In this document: positions 44,335-56,640 of the stretch, piece by piece
Numbering within the stretch: the first letter of the stretch is position 1
Layout: each line of letters starts with the position of its first letter
NCBI GenBank assembly: GCA_018292915.2
Contig: JACVVK020000218.1
Location: forward strand, 117,001 to 181,000
Length of the DNA stretch: 64,000 nt
DNA from: Batillaria attramentaria
Lineage: Eukaryota; Mollusca; Gastropoda; Batillariidae
Reading direction: 5' to 3'
Notes under the pieces: generated by a model
What the model saw: the letters and a program-made list of their open reading frames with translations, nothing else
Database searches by the model: none
Told to the model about the DNA's origin: nothing
Program-made: the position numbers and the translations under genes

Positions 44335-45186
44335 TGACTGATACTGTGGTACTATGACTGATACTGTGGTACTATGCCTGACGCTGTGGTACTTTGACTG
44401 ACGCTGTGGTACTGTGACTGACGCTGTGGTACTGTGACTGAGGCTGTGGTACTATGGCTGACGCTGTGGTACTATGACTGATACTGTGGTACTATGACTG
44501 GTACTATGGCTGACGCTGTGGTACTATGACTGATACTGTGGTACTATGACTGATACTGTGGAAATGTGATACTGTGGTACTATGACTGACGCTGTGGTAC
44601 TATGACTGACGCTGTGGTACTGACTGACGCTGTGGTACTATGACTGACGCTGTGGTACTGACTGACGCTGTGGTACTATGACTGACGCTGTGGTACTATG
44701 ACTGACGCTGTGGTACTGACTGATACTGTGGTACTGTGACTGACGCTGTGGTGCTATGACTGATACTGTGGTACTATGACTGATACTGTGGAACTATGAT
44801 ACTGTGGTAATATGACTGATGCTGTGGTACTATGACTGACGCTGTGGCACTATGACTGATGCTGTGGTACTATTACTAACGCTGTGGTACTATGACTGAT
44901 ACTGTGGTACTATGACTGACGCTGTGGTACTATGACTGACGCTGTGGTACTATGACTGACGCTGTGGTACTATGACTGATACTGCGGTACTATGACTGAC
45001 GCTGTGGTACTGACTGATACTGTGGTACTATGACTGACGCTGTGGTACTATGACTGATACTGCGGTACTATGACTGACGCTGTGGTACTATGACTGACGC
45101 TGTGTGTGGTACTATGACTGATACTGCGGTACTATGACTGACGCTGTGGTACTATGACTGACGCTGTGGTACCATGACTGACGCTG
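44335..45186. repeat. 18/20-bp minisatellite, ~43 copies
   Basis: Unit actatgactgacgctgtggt (20 bp) with gatactgtggt variants and an 18-bp form lacking ta. Two variant types (acgctg and atactg) are interleaved. Confidence 0.95.
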
Positions 45187-45335
45187 CGGGAACGAAATTT
45201 ATTTATTCAAAGCAAATTTATTTTATAGGTCAACGACCCTATCAAATAGTGGTGTTTATACAGGACTCATATTGGGACGAAACATTCGTGAATGCGCATC
45301 GAATCAAACCAACAAAACAAACAGCGATTAGAAAA

Positions 45336-45350
45336 AGAAGAAGAAGAAGA

Positions 45351-45403
<53 letters not shown>
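45336..45403. repeat. (AGA)n(GA)n microsatellite
   Basis: AGA triplets followed by about 24 GA units. Confidence 0.96.
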
Positions 45404-45405
<2 letters not shown>

Positions 45406-45701
45406 ACCCAGAATACATCATTTTGTGCCCAATCGATAACCTAATCACCAGCGTGGAGTGTACTTGGAGTGTACTTTTCCCATGAAAGACGGAAGACATT
45501 TGCTGTGAAATAACTATGTTGGAAAACCCAATTCATATAGGAAGGATGGAGAGGAGTAGGGGGGAGGAGGGGGGGGGGAGGGGGAATGGGTCAGAAACGC
45601 GGAACACAGATCGCAATCACAGAAAGTTTTAGCTGGCCGGCTGCCCATGATGTAGTTGGAGGAGAAAAGCCGGAACTATAAGCTTATAGAGTACTTGTCT
45701 G
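45404..45701. other. Anonymous sequence
   Basis: G-rich run at about 45559-45588. No gene recognised. Confidence 0.4.
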
Positions 45702-46034
45702 ATGGCGGACCAAGAAACTACGATGTACGAGGGACACCATGAAATTTGGAGACGCAACGTCATTCAGCGGGAGGCAGTTACACTCCATGTCTTGTCAGGC
45801 TTGGCTAGGCTCTACTCCAACGTCATTCAGCGGGAGGCAGTTACACTCCATGTCTTGTCAGGCTTGGCTAGGCTCTACTCCAACGGCAATACACAAACAA
45901 TGGACAATCTGCATTTTTCACATGCTGCAATTGACGACGTCGTGCAAGAGTACGGGAAAACAATTCGTCTGCATATGATGTCATTACTGAACATACCAAA
46001 TGCCGCACGACACACCGCTCCCGGGTACATCTGA
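45702..46034 (+). CDS. Candidate coding exon with an in-frame 63-bp duplication
   Basis: ATG in a good context (gtctgatgg) opens MADQETTMYEGHHEIWRRN, then VIQREAVTLHVLSGLARLYS-N twice (the 63-bp duplication, 21 codons), then GNTQTMDNLHFSHAAIDDVV and QEYGKTIRLH before running into the 56-bp array. The codon composition looks more protein-like than other frames here, and the duplication keeps frame. I do not recognise the family. The last 20 or so residues are array sequence, so a splice donor or truncation may end the real exon earlier. It could also be chance. Confidence 0.25.
   Translation: MADQETTMYEGHHEIWRRNVIQREAVTLHVLSGLARLYSNVIQREAVTLHVLSGLARLYSNGNTQTMDNLHFSHAAIDDVVQEYGKTIRLHMMSLLNIPNAARHTAPGYI
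45758..45883. repeat. 63-bp tandem duplication
   Basis: Two apparently identical copies of acgtcattcagcgggaggca through ggctaggctctactcca. Confidence 0.95.
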
Positions 46035-47611
46035 TGTCATTACTGAACATCCAACATGCCGCATGACGCATCGCTCCCGGGTATATCTGATGTCATTATT
46101 GAACATCCAACATGCCGCAAGACACACCGATGCCGGGTATATCTGATGTCATTATTGGACACCCCAAATGCCGCACGACACACCGCTCTCGGGTACATCT
46201 GATGTCATTATTGAACACCCCAAATGCCGCACGACACACCGCTCCCGGGTACATCTGATGTCATTATTGAACACCCCCAAATGCCGCACGACACACCGCT
46301 CCCGGGTACATCTGATGTCATTATTGAACATCCAACATGCCGCACGACACACCGCTCCCGGGTACATCTGATGTCATTATTGAACATCCAACATGCCGCA
46401 TGACGCATCGCTCCCGGGTATCTCTGATGTCATTATTGAACATCCAACATGCCGCAAGACACACCGATGCCGGGTATATCTGATGTCATTATTGAACATC
46501 CAACATGCCGCATGACGCACCGCTGCCGGGTACATCTGATGTCATTATTGAACATCCAACATGCCGCATGACGCATCGCTCCCGGGTATATCTGATGTCA
46601 TTATTGAACATCCAACATGCCGCACGACACACCGCTCCCGGGTACATCTGATGTCATTATTGAACATCCAACATGCCGCATGACGCATCGCTCCCGGGTA
46701 TATCTGATGTCATTATTGAACATCCAACATGCCGCACGGCACACCGCGCTCTCGGGTACATACTGATGTCATTATTGAACATCCAACATGCCGCACGGAC
46801 ACACCGCCTGCCGGGTACATCTGATAGTCATTATTGAACATCCAACATGCCGCAAGACACACCGATGCCGGGTATATCTGATTGTCATTATTGAAACATA
46901 CCACATGCCGCATGACGCATCGCTCCCGGGTATATCTGATGTCATTATTGAACATCCAACATGCCGCATGACACATCGCTCCCGGGTATATCTGATGTCA
47001 TTATTGAACATCCCAACATGCCGCATGACGCATCGCTCCCGGGTATATCTGATGTCATTATTGAACATCCAACATGCCGCATGGACGCATCGCTCCCGGG
47101 TATATCTGATGTCATTATTGAACATCCAACATGCCGCATGGACACATCGCTCCCCGGGTATATCTGATGTCATTATTGAACACCCCACATGCCGCATGGC
47201 CACACCCGCTCCCGGGTATATCTGATGTCATTATTGAAACACCCCACATTGCCGCATGGCACACCGCTCCCGGGTATATCTGATGTCATTATTGAACACC
47301 CCACATGCCGCATGACACACCGCTCCCGGGTACATCTGATGTCATTATTGAACACCCCACATGCCGCATGGCACACCGCTCCCGGGTATATCTGATGTCA
47401 TTATTGAACACCCCACATGCCGCATGACACACCGCTCCCGGGTACATCTGATGTCATTATTGAACACCCCACATGCCGCATGGCACACCGCTCCCGGGTA
47501 TATCTGATGTCATTAATGAACATCCCACATGCCGCCATGACACACCGCTCCCGGGTACATCTGATGTCATTATTGAACACCCCACATGCCGCATGGCACA
47601 CCGCTGCCCGG
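45975..47611. repeat. 56-bp minisatellite, ~29 copies
   Basis: Units gatgtcattattgaacatcc, aacatgccgcatgacgcatc, gctcccgggtatatct. Each has a cccggg site. Left units read cacgacacacc and tacatct, right units catggcacacc, with a gradient of variants; 46740-47240 has many single-base insertions. Confidence 0.96.
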
Positions 47612-47637
47612 GGGGGGGGGGGGAGGGGGGAGGGGGG

Positions 47638-47753
47638 AGCCGGGGTGGTCGAATGGTAGAGCGTTGGACTTCTTATGCTCGGGTCTTGAGTTCGATCCCG
47701 GCTGGGGCAAATATTTGTGCTGGCTTTTTCATCGTTGCCCCGTCTTTGATATC
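47638..47753 (+). mobile_element. tRNA-derived SINE, 3'-truncated
   Basis: Directly follows a G run at the end of the 56-bp array. Head gccggggtggtcgaatggta (A box tggtcgaatgg), B box gagttcgatcccg, body aaatatttgtgctggctttt and cgttgccccgtctttgatat. The ggacgttaaac tail is missing. Confidence 0.88.
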
Positions 47754-48201
47754 AAAGTTCACAGGTAGGCGACGACATTTTAACACTGCTTTGAAATATT
47801 CTTTTTCATAATACCTACATCAGGACTTGATTTTTGTGTTGATTGATCGCCATGGCTTATATTGTAAACCCGCACTTCATCGTGCCAGACAGGGGCAGAT
47901 CATCGTAAGAGCCTACATTTTGGCCCTGGGTTAACAGTGCACTCCCCTGATGCTCATATTGCACAGGAAATGTCTGGTACTGTCCCTTTGGAAAGGTCAC
48001 GTGGCATCCCTTGGGTTCACACCGAACACCAGCCAACTCCGATGGCTGACGGTTTTGCAAGGGGACTTAACTCGGCAAGAACGTTAAGAAGACGGACAAA
48101 CGTTTAGAAGTGGTTTGGGCGGGTTAATGGAGGATCTCAGGGCAAAAAGGTTAACATAGTAAGTTTGAAAGGTTAGTATTAGTATAGCCTTCATTTGTTT
48201 A
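47754..48201. other. Anonymous sequence
   Basis: Nothing recognisable. Confidence 0.4.
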
Positions 48202-48312
48202 GTTTGGACGTCAGTGGCTTCACGTCACATTTAATGTAGTTTGGACGTCAGTGGCTTCACGTCACATTTAATGTAGTTTGGACGTCAGTGGCTTCACGTC
48301 ACATTTAATGTA
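48202..48312. repeat. 37-bp minisatellite, 3 copies
   Basis: Three apparently identical units of gtttggacgtcagtggcttc plus acgtcacatttaatgta. Confidence 0.96.
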
Positions 48313-48392
48313 AAAAGGAAAGGTTGAAAAAAAAAGTTTAAAAAAATGCAGCCTGTCGCAGACCAACACGTGTTCTCACTGACAAAGAACGG

Positions 48393-48443
48393 GTGGGGTG
48401 GGGTGGGTGTTTGGGGGTTTAACGTCCTTTTCCACCACATACG
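48393..48443 (-). mobile_element. SINE 3' tail, 5'-truncated (51 bp)
   Basis: The plus strand reads ggggtgggtgtttgggggtt then taacgtccttttccaccaca. Flanked by gacaaagaacgg at 48381-48392 and 48444-48455 (12-bp target duplication). Confidence 0.88.
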
Positions 48444-48455
48444 GACAAAGAACGG

Positions 48456-49104
48456 ACTGAACGAATACTGATTTGACGTAGTCGGAATCCACTCACAGAC
48501 ACGTCATAACCATCAGTCTGACCAGAACCTTACGCATGTATAGAAAAACCCACCTCCTACAATCCACCCTCCACATCTCCAGCTCCCTCCACCATCCCCC
48601 TGCACCCATCCCCCTACATCCACCCCCCACCCCCATCTCTACAGACACGCCCAGCTCACTCGGCTTCGGTCCATCATAGTAAGAGTTAAGACGTAGCGGG
48701 GGCAGAAAGCAGCTGCCAGATTACTAGTCGGCTAAGACTGAGGTTTGCCCGCGATTGAGATGCTGGGCCTTCACTTGGCCGGGTGATGCCGCTGCTTGAC
48801 GGACAAAAGGAAGCCGTATAATAGACTTGGGCTTAATTCCCCCTCGTCTGGCCATCAGTCAAGAAGCCCTACCCGAAAGCTGTAAAATGTAGTGACCCTC
48901 GCATCGAGTCTCACCGAGAAATAGCTACCCTCTCTCATCTCTTGCCCTGAAAACATATCCAATCTACGCTGGAAATGACGGGCCATGCGGCGTGAATGTC
49001 TAGTGAACACTTGGCGGCTTGAAATTGTCTGTGAAACGCTGCTTGTCTGAGCACGACTCATGTCACAGCACATGTCGACTTGGCGAGACGCACTCACACT
49101 TTCC
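48456..49104. other. Anonymous sequence
   Basis: A C-rich segment lies at 48550-48640. No gene recognised. Confidence 0.4.
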
Positions 49105-50130
49105 CTCACCGTTTCCCCCGTGCAGTCACCGTCTTCCTCACCGTTTCCCCCGTGCAGTCACCGTCTTCCTCACCGTTTCCCCCGTGCAGTCATCGTCTTC
49201 CTCACAGTTTCCCCCGTGCAGTCACCGTCTTCCTCACAGTCTCCCCCGTACAGTCACCGTCTTCCTCACCGTTTCCCCCGTGCAGTCACCGTCTTCCTCA
49301 CAGTTTCCCCCGTGCAGTTACCGTCTTCCTCACAGTCTCCCCCGTACAGTCACCGTCTTCCTCACAGTCTCCCCCGTACAGTCACCGTCTTCCTCACAGT
49401 CTTCCCCGTGCAGTCACCGTCTTCCTCACAGTCTCCCCCGTACAGTCACCGTCTTCCTCACAGTCTCCCCCGTGCAGTCACCGTCTTCCTCACCGTTTTC
49501 CCCCGTGCAGTCACCGTCTTCCTCACCGTTTCCTCCGTGCAATCACCGTCTTCCTCACCGTTTCCCCCGTGCAGTCACCGTCTTCCTCACCGTTTCCCCC
49601 GTGCAGTCACCGTCTTCCTCACCGTTTCCCCCGTGCAGTCACCGTCTTCCTCACCGTTTCCCCCGTGCAGTCACCGTCTTCCTCACCGTTTTCCCCCGTT
49701 GCAGTCACCGTCTTGCTCCACCGTTTCTCCCGTGCAGTCACCGTCTTCCTCACCGTTTCCCCCGTGCAGTCACCGTCTTCCTCACCGTTTCCCCCGTGCA
49801 GTCACCGTCTTCCTCACCGTTTCCCCCGTGCAGTCACCGTCTTCCTCACCGTTTCCCCCGTGCAGTCACCGTCTTCCTCACAGTCTCCCCCGTGCAGTCA
49901 CCGTCTTCCTCACCGTTTCCCCCGTGCAGTCACCGTCTTCCTCACCGTTTCCCCCGTGCAGTCACCGTCTTCCTCACCGTTTCCCCCGTGCAGTCACCGT
50001 CTTCCTCACAGTCTCCCCCGTACAGTCACCGTCTTCCTCACAGTCTCCCCCGTACAGTCACCGTCTTCCTCACAGTCTCCCCCGTACAGTCACAGTCTTC
50101 CTCACAGTCTCCCTCATGCAGTCAGTCTTT
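49105..50130. repeat. 32-bp minisatellite, ~32 copies
   Basis: Units cagtcaccgtcttcctcacc plus gtttcccccgtg, with a cagtctcccccgta variant. The array is open in all three plus frames for more than 370 codons each because the 32-bp pyrimidine-rich unit lacks stops in any phase. Not a gene. Confidence 0.96.
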
Positions 50131-50402
50131 CTCACAGGTTCCCATTCACCCTTTTCTTGTCCTTCCAAATGGTATCTCCCGTAAACTTCATTCCAGACAA
50201 AATGGATGCCCCGTCCTCCTACACGTGATCGTATGTTCAAAGACAACAGGTTTCTCGCACGAACTCCTCATCTGACTTTGGATTTATTGATGCTAGTCGT
50301 GTCTGAATTGCGTTTTGTCCGCCAGAAGGGAGACAACTCCCCGGCGGGAAGGTAACTTTCGGGCAAGAAACGAAAGTCACTCTTTTAGCTAGTCAAACTG
50401 TG
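50131..50402. other. Anonymous sequence
   Basis: Nothing recognisable. Confidence 0.4.
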
Positions 50403-50495
50403 ACTTCAGTTCCAAACTTCATGGTGTGTATGTTTGTCCGCGTGTCTAACTTCAGTTCCAAACTTCATGGTGTGTATGTTTGTCCGCGTGTCTGT
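50403..50495. repeat. ~46-bp direct duplication
   Basis: acttcagttccaaacttcat and ggtgtgtatgtttgtccgcg twice. A (gtctgtccgt)-like stretch follows to 50600. Confidence 0.9.
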
Positions 50496-50699
50496 CCGTC
50501 AGCCGTGGTGGTCTGTCCGTGGTCTGTCTGTCCGTGTGTCTGTTGGCCCGTGGTCGGTCTGTCTGTCTGTGTGTTCATGTGCCTGTCCGTCTGCAGACCT
50601 CTACTTTCATCAGGAAAAACATCCAGGTGTTTCCCGTCACTTATGTAGTTGTTTATCTTTCTTCAGTGGCGAGAGCGGAAAGTTGTTCATTCGTATTCT

Positions 50700-50840
50700 G
50701 GGAATACAAACAGTGTTCACACCCAAGGGAATGGAGCAGACAAAACCAGAGGGTACTAGAGAAAGATGCAAAGAATACAAACATTGTTCACAGCCAGTGA
50801 TGGAGCAGACAAAACCACAGCACGCCACAGAAAAATGCAC
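50700..50840. repeat. Imperfect ~70-bp duplication
   Basis: gaatacaaacagtgttcaca and atggagcagacaaaaccaga recur once with changes. Confidence 0.8.
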
Positions 50841-51762
50841 TTGGACATAAAGTCCGCTGGAAATCAAACTAACATCAGTTATAATATGGAGGCCTGTATT
50901 TTGATCCTTGGTATGATGTCTGGTGACTAGTGGAGAATGTGAGAAGGTGAATCATTGTTTGTTGTCAGTCTGACCGGGTGGCATTGTGGATACAAACGAG
51001 AGAACACCATAGTCACGTGACTCATAGCCAGCCTCGTGTCGGACGTCTTGAGCGGCTGTAGAGAACACGACCTTGTCAAACACTTTGTTAGCTGCGATCT
51101 CTTGAGAGGGACCAGATTTCTTGTTACCTCCCTTGCGATTGGACCAACACGTGGTGGTGGGTACAAGGGAGGTAATTTCCGGATTGGGAACAAACAGTAT
51201 CACGGGGAACAACCTGTGATGTCCCCCTGACAATTGTTAACTCCCCACCACAACCAACCCTAAGACAACTGGGCAGGAAGAAAACCAGTAGATTTGCCAC
51301 AGAGCTCAGTGCCATTATTTTACAGAAGTAGAACAGAAGCGACGCACGGGCAACATCCTCGAGGACTCAGTGAGGTTCATTTCACAGTTCATACCATCCC
51401 ACGTGACGCACTAACGTCAGTGAAAATGTTACCAGTCACGCATATCTAAGCTTGACGCACTAAGATGATATCAGATGCATTACTCGTAATATTGAGCTGA
51501 ATTAGGGAAGGATAAACTAAAAGAAAAAGTCATTCTGCAAAGCAGAAGAAAACTGTATCTTTAGTGACTGTGTTTTCCACAGTAAACAAGTATGTAGAGT
51601 AAGACAAACAACTAGAGCTGTACTTGAACTGAGAACGGTAGTTTCGTACTCTGTGATCCCTAGTGGAAACAGGCGTTACCAATAATCCATAACTCACAGG
51701 CTGACAAGACAAGTGCCTGAACTGGCGAGCCTTTGTTCTTCACCACACGTTTACTTTTACTC

Positions 51763-51767
<5 letters not shown>
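50841..51767. other. Anonymous sequence
   Basis: Nothing recognisable. Confidence 0.4.

Positions 51768-51795
<28 letters not shown>
51768..51795. repeat. (GA)n microsatellite
   Basis: About 14 units. Confidence 0.96.
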
Positions 51796-51797
<2 letters not shown>

Positions 51798-52261
51798 GTA
51801 AAAGAAATTATGTGGAGAAGGTCAAACAGGGCATGTCAACAAATGACGTGTATCTCATACAGCCATTATATGTTTTCAGTAGCACAAGCACGGCACACGA
51901 TACAAAGACAAACACGTCACGTCTCTACACACAACTCTCGTGTTTACTCTGACAACACACCAAAGGAAGCGACAGATTTTTCTCAGACACAAAATAAGAA
52001 ACAGGCTGTAGATCTACGTGCCTTTGAAACACGAGCAGGTTTTTGTTTTTGTCATTTTCGTGTTTCCTCTTGATCTCCACCTTCCGGAACTCGGTGCTTG
52101 TGTTCCCGCCACTCCACACACGCTTACACAACGCTGGTTATCACGTGCAATGCCCACGTTTTCTTTATTATCATGATCTGCGTTCTTGTCAAGGCGCAAA
52201 AGACAGCACTAATTGAATAAAAATCATTTTCCGGTTCAGTATGTCCCAGTAGCTGCACTGA

Positions 52262-52376
52262 AAACAAAACAAAACAAAACAAAACAATGCAAACCCATAG
52301 CGTGATTTGTTGTATCTACTCAATACCAGAAGTTCATAGCGTGATTTGTTGTATCTACTCAATACCAGAAGTTCAA
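52262..52376. repeat. (AAAAC)n and a 41-bp duplication
   Basis: Five aaaac units (52262-52287), then two copies of catagcgtgatttgttgtat plus ctactcaataccagaagttca. Confidence 0.92.
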
Positions 52377-52498
52377 CAACAGTTCAGAATTCACTACTAC
52401 AGTATTAGTAATCTTTGTCATTGTAAAAAATAAATTTCCATTTCATTGTGGACAGCTGTCTACTCTACACAAGACAGACTGGACATATTTCAACGTGT

Positions 52499-53127
52499 AG
52501 GAAGATGTAGAATCAAACATGGAAGATGTAGAATCATGCAAGGAAGATGTAGAATCATGCAAGGAAGATGTAGAATCAGGTTAGGAAGATGTAGAATCAT
52601 GCAAGGAAGATGTAGAATCATGCAAGGAAGATGTAGAATCATGCAAGGAAGATGTAGAATCATGCTAGGAAGATGTAGAATCATGCAAGGAAGATGTAGA
52701 ATCATGCAAGGAAGATGTAGAATCATGCAAGGAAGATGTAGAATCATGCTAGGAAGATGTAGAATCATGCAAGGAAGATGTAGAATCATGCTAGGAAGAT
52801 GTAGAATCATGCAAGGAAGATGTAGAATCAGGTTAGGAAGATGTAGAATCAGGTTAGGAAGATGTAGAAACATGCAAGGGAGATGTAGAATCATGCTAGG
52901 AAGATGTAGAATCATGCAAGGAAGATGTAGAAACATGCTAGGAAGATGTAGAATCATGCAAGGAAGATGTAGAATCATGCTAGGAAGATGTAGAATCATG
53001 CAAGGAAGATGTAGAATCATGCTAGGAAGATGTAGAATCAGGTTAGGAAGATGTAGAATCATGCTAGGAAGATGTAGAATCAGGTTAGGAAGATGTAGAA
53101 ACATGCAAGGAAGATGTAGAATCATGC
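52499..53127. repeat. 21-bp minisatellite, ~30 copies
   Basis: Units gaagatgtagaatcatgcaa plus g, with catgcta and caggtta variants. In frame (7 codons), so open on both strands: GRCRIMQ on plus and MILHLPC on minus. Not supported as a gene. Confidence 0.96.
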
Positions 53128-53562
53128 ACCCCAGAAAAAGGAGACAGACAACGACACTCGAGTCTGCACACATCATACACACCAGATCAGAAACAAAGAC
53201 AATCCATTTTCCAAAACTGTCGCAACAAGCAGCTCAAACCATCAGACTCATGTGGGGCATTGCACGCACTGCAAATAATGATAGGCTATAGTCGCCAGTG
53301 AACTTTCTGTCACTCACTGCATGCATGTATAACATTTACCTAATGACCTGCATAAAACACACGACTGGCGTGGGGTACGGTATAGCTAGGGACGGGAATA
53401 CCACTCAGTGACACCGTCCTTTATGTTCAGTGTGGAGGAAGGACGGGTCACTCTGATCTGTAACTGTCGGACAAGATGGATGCCACGCATGGTGCTGGGT
53501 GCGTGTTGGAGGTTCAGACAAAAACAATCGTGCAAAAAGAAACAACGTGCAACCAGACACAA
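53128..53562. other. Anonymous sequence
   Basis: Nothing recognisable. Confidence 0.4.
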
Positions 53563-53636
53563 AAGGACACCGTCAGCAAGGACACCGTAAAGGACACCGT
53601 CAGCAAGGACACCGTCAGCAAGGACACCGTCAGCTG
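53563..53636. repeat. 15-bp repeat, 5 copies
   Basis: Units aggacaccgtcagca, one short copy (gacaccgtaa). Confidence 0.94.
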
Positions 53637-54449
53637 TTGTAAATGCATCATGCACAGAAAATAAGTGAATGGACGAATGAAAGTCCAGTTTCAAGCATAA
53701 AGTGTACAGGAGATACAGATTTCATATGGGAGACTGGGATCACGCCTCTAGAAATCAAGTTACAAATATTAGCTGCTGTATTAACAAGTATTACTGCTGG
53801 CGCGAAAGTCTATCCATCCTGCATGTGGCTCATCAAAGGATGAAAGGGAGGGGGTGGGGGGGGGGGAATCATGTGCGGTGCTGTCGGTCATGACGAAGAA
53901 GAACGATGAGTCCCCAGAGAGTCGCGATCAATCACGTGACACCACATCACGTGACACCACATAACAGACGACACAAGCAGGAGGAGAAGTGTGGAGCGGG
54001 GTGCGTGTAACCCAAGTTCCCCTCGCTCCCAGCAGCTCCACATTCATCTTAAAAACGAGAGCGCGCCATTACACCTTGACTAGGGAATTACGAAAGCTGG
54101 ATTTAAGTCTGCCGAGGGGAAACTACTCTAGATTTGTAGGGGACACCACTCTCAAATTGTTGGTGATCTCCCCTTGGAGAGGATTGTCGTTCATCACGTG
54201 TGTGTTAAAAATCGGGCAGATTACTTTTACTGTCTTCCAGAAAGTTCTGAAACTTTTCCCGCTAAAAAAGAAAAACAAACTTTACGGTGTACTTTCACTC
54301 AGTTTCTGCAGGCAAACTTTTTTTTGGTGACGCTTGAAGTTATGTCTGAAAGAAATTCACAGCATGGTAGATCATATTCAGCATCGGACCGTGTAACATC
54401 CCATAACCACGTCAGGGTACTGGCAGCTTCCGACAACACGCCTCGATAG

Positions 54450-54451
<2 letters not shown>
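53637..54451. other. Anonymous sequence
   Basis: Nothing recognisable. Confidence 0.4.

Positions 54452-54521
<70 letters not shown>
54452..54521. repeat. (CA)n(GA)n compound microsatellite
   Basis: About 14 CA units followed by about 20 GA units. Confidence 0.97.
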
Positions 54522-54526
<5 letters not shown>

Positions 54527-56099
54527 GGGACCGGAGAGGCAGAAAATTCCAGATCTTATCACAACATTTAGCTGCTGTCTGCCCCGGAGCCCACTGGCTT
54601 TCTGCTTTCTTTGCCTTCCGCAATATGATTTGCACCCTTGGACTGGCTGTCAGAAACATTGTTATGGAAAAACTAGCTTGAGTGACAACGATTTTCACTG
54701 GCCTGAGTTAGTTGTCGGGCCACGTGACAATGGCAGGCCCATGGGCCAACGACCGGGAGGGGGGAATTGTGGGATGCCTCTTCCTATATTAGCCTTGACA
54801 TCTCCTGACATGCGCGCAAAAGGCAAAACATGTAATGCCGATAAAGGAAATTCTACTTTTCCACTCGGTCTTGCTATGAATGTAAACACAACGGGGGTCA
54901 ACGAACCACAGCGTCTTGAAGTTTTTTTTTTTTTTTTTATCCTTAGTCGACAGAATATTTTTTCATATACTAGTGGAAACTAACATATTTTGTTTGAAAA
55001 TTTGCATTTTGTATCTTTTTTTTTGAAAATTATGAGTAAAAAAGTTTTATAAAAAAGTAGAAGCGGGATTTTTTTTCAGCCTGTGTGAAAAATCAGGGCA
55101 CAAACGTTTTCTGTGTTACGACCTTCCGGAAATCAGTCTTTTGACTGTTACGACATTCCGGAAATCAGTCTTTTGACTGTACGTGTCTGAATGAAAAGTT
55201 TGTCGACAAGGAAATGTTATGTTATGGACGTTGTAACACGCCAAGTTAACTCCCCTTTACGATCAACTCCAAGGAATTATTTTGAATCTTTAAAGAAACG
55301 AGTCCCCGAGTCATTGTCCCTTACGGCCTTGAACTGTCTGAGCCGTTTGACTGTCTCTCTTCAATATGCAATACATTTGTGTCTGTCACCTTGTCTTGTT
55401 TTCTTGTATCTTACTGGCATCTGTTAAGGACGGAAAAAAGACACTGAGGGAAACGGCAAAACGCCTCATAAATTTAAATTGTGCAAAATCTGGCAATCGA
55501 CAACATGCACCACTGCAAAATGAGGGGGAAAAAAAGCAGAAGACGAAAAAGAAGACCAAGAAAAAATAGAAAGCAGAAAACGGAAGCTGCAGCAAAGAAG
55601 CTTTAGAAGAGGACGAAAGTTAAAAACAATCACATCAAAACTTGGCAAAACTTTCTCCCTAAAGCTGGAGTCGCGAGCCTCGCCATTTTTCTCTCACTAA
55701 CTCGGAACGCAGAGGAAACTCGGATCCTTCCAATGGTTTTGTCCTGATGAAGGGAGACAATTCAAGAAAGAGAGATAATCCCCTTGTCGAAGAATCACGC
55801 AGTCATTCGATTTGCGCGGCAAGTCGGGGAAGGCTCGGTGGACAAGCGTGCGATTGCTGTGGAACTCCCAGAGCTGTTAGTTGCAAATAAACCCAAATAC
55901 CCTCCCGGAAAATGGACGAGCGAAGAGTGACGAGCCGCGAGACTAAGTCTCTAATGAACACAGATGACCCCCGTGCGTGCTGGTGAAATTGTCCTGTGGT
56001 TCTTACAACCCACACCGCCTGCCTTATGGATTTCTTCTTCACTCATTGTAGGAGGGCTGACCAATCCATTTCGTTATCATGTCGGCAAGCGTGGTTGTG
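54522..56099. other. Anonymous sequence
   Basis: Poly-T at 54921-54938 and a 32-bp duplication (ttccggaaatcagtcttttg twice) at about 55117-55181. No gene recognised; one 153-codon frame at 54522-54983 has no domain. Confidence 0.45.
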
Positions 56100-56248
56100 T
56101 TGGTTTTAAACTCTACAGCCCCTTCATGTAACGGCAAACGTATTGGTTTTAAACTCTAAATCTTCGCCATGTAACGGCAAATGTGTTGATTTTAAACTCT
56201 AAAGCCTCGCCGTATAACGCCACATGTATTGGTATTAAACTCTACCGT
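56100..56248. repeat. Degenerate ~50-bp repeat, 3-4 copies
   Basis: Units share ttggttttaaactctaaa and catgtaacggcaaa. Confidence 0.85.
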
Positions 56249-56640
56249 CCCTGACGGCCAGCACTATGGTGAATGTGGACCAAAAACTTGATCACTGGGG
56301 AAAAAAGCGACTGACGTGGACCTCACTGTGTACACAGCTCGCAACACGAAACAGGGCCGCCAGGGGAGGTGATTTTGTCCTGATTGAGTCACAGTCGAGT
56401 CAGACATATATACCGAGACTGACTTTGCCCAGAAATCTCACCCCTCTTCTCCTTGTTTGCAACAAGTGTGTGTACAAGTGTGTTAAAGATCCCATGTTCA
56501 TCGTTCAAAACGGTGTAGGTCGTGGAAGAACAAGTGATCACTATGCATGGAAGGAAAAGGATTGTGGGAAAACAATTCAAGACGCCCGACGTGTAGTTTG
56601 ATCGGTGGGAGCAGCGCGAGTTGTCTTCCTACAGCCACGG
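56249..56640. other. Anonymous sequence
   Basis: A 111-codon frame (56266-56601) has no recognisable domain. Confidence 0.4.

Noticed and set aside
47638..47710. tRNA gene
   Set aside because: It has A and B boxes and a tRNA-like outline, but it is the head of a SINE with a non-tRNA body; the same sequence recurs at 41074 and 63827. No proper acceptor stem was found.
49019..50275. Three overlapping plus frames of 374-418 codons, Pro/Ser-rich
   Set aside because: All three phases of the 32-bp array are open, so it is a repeat artefact.
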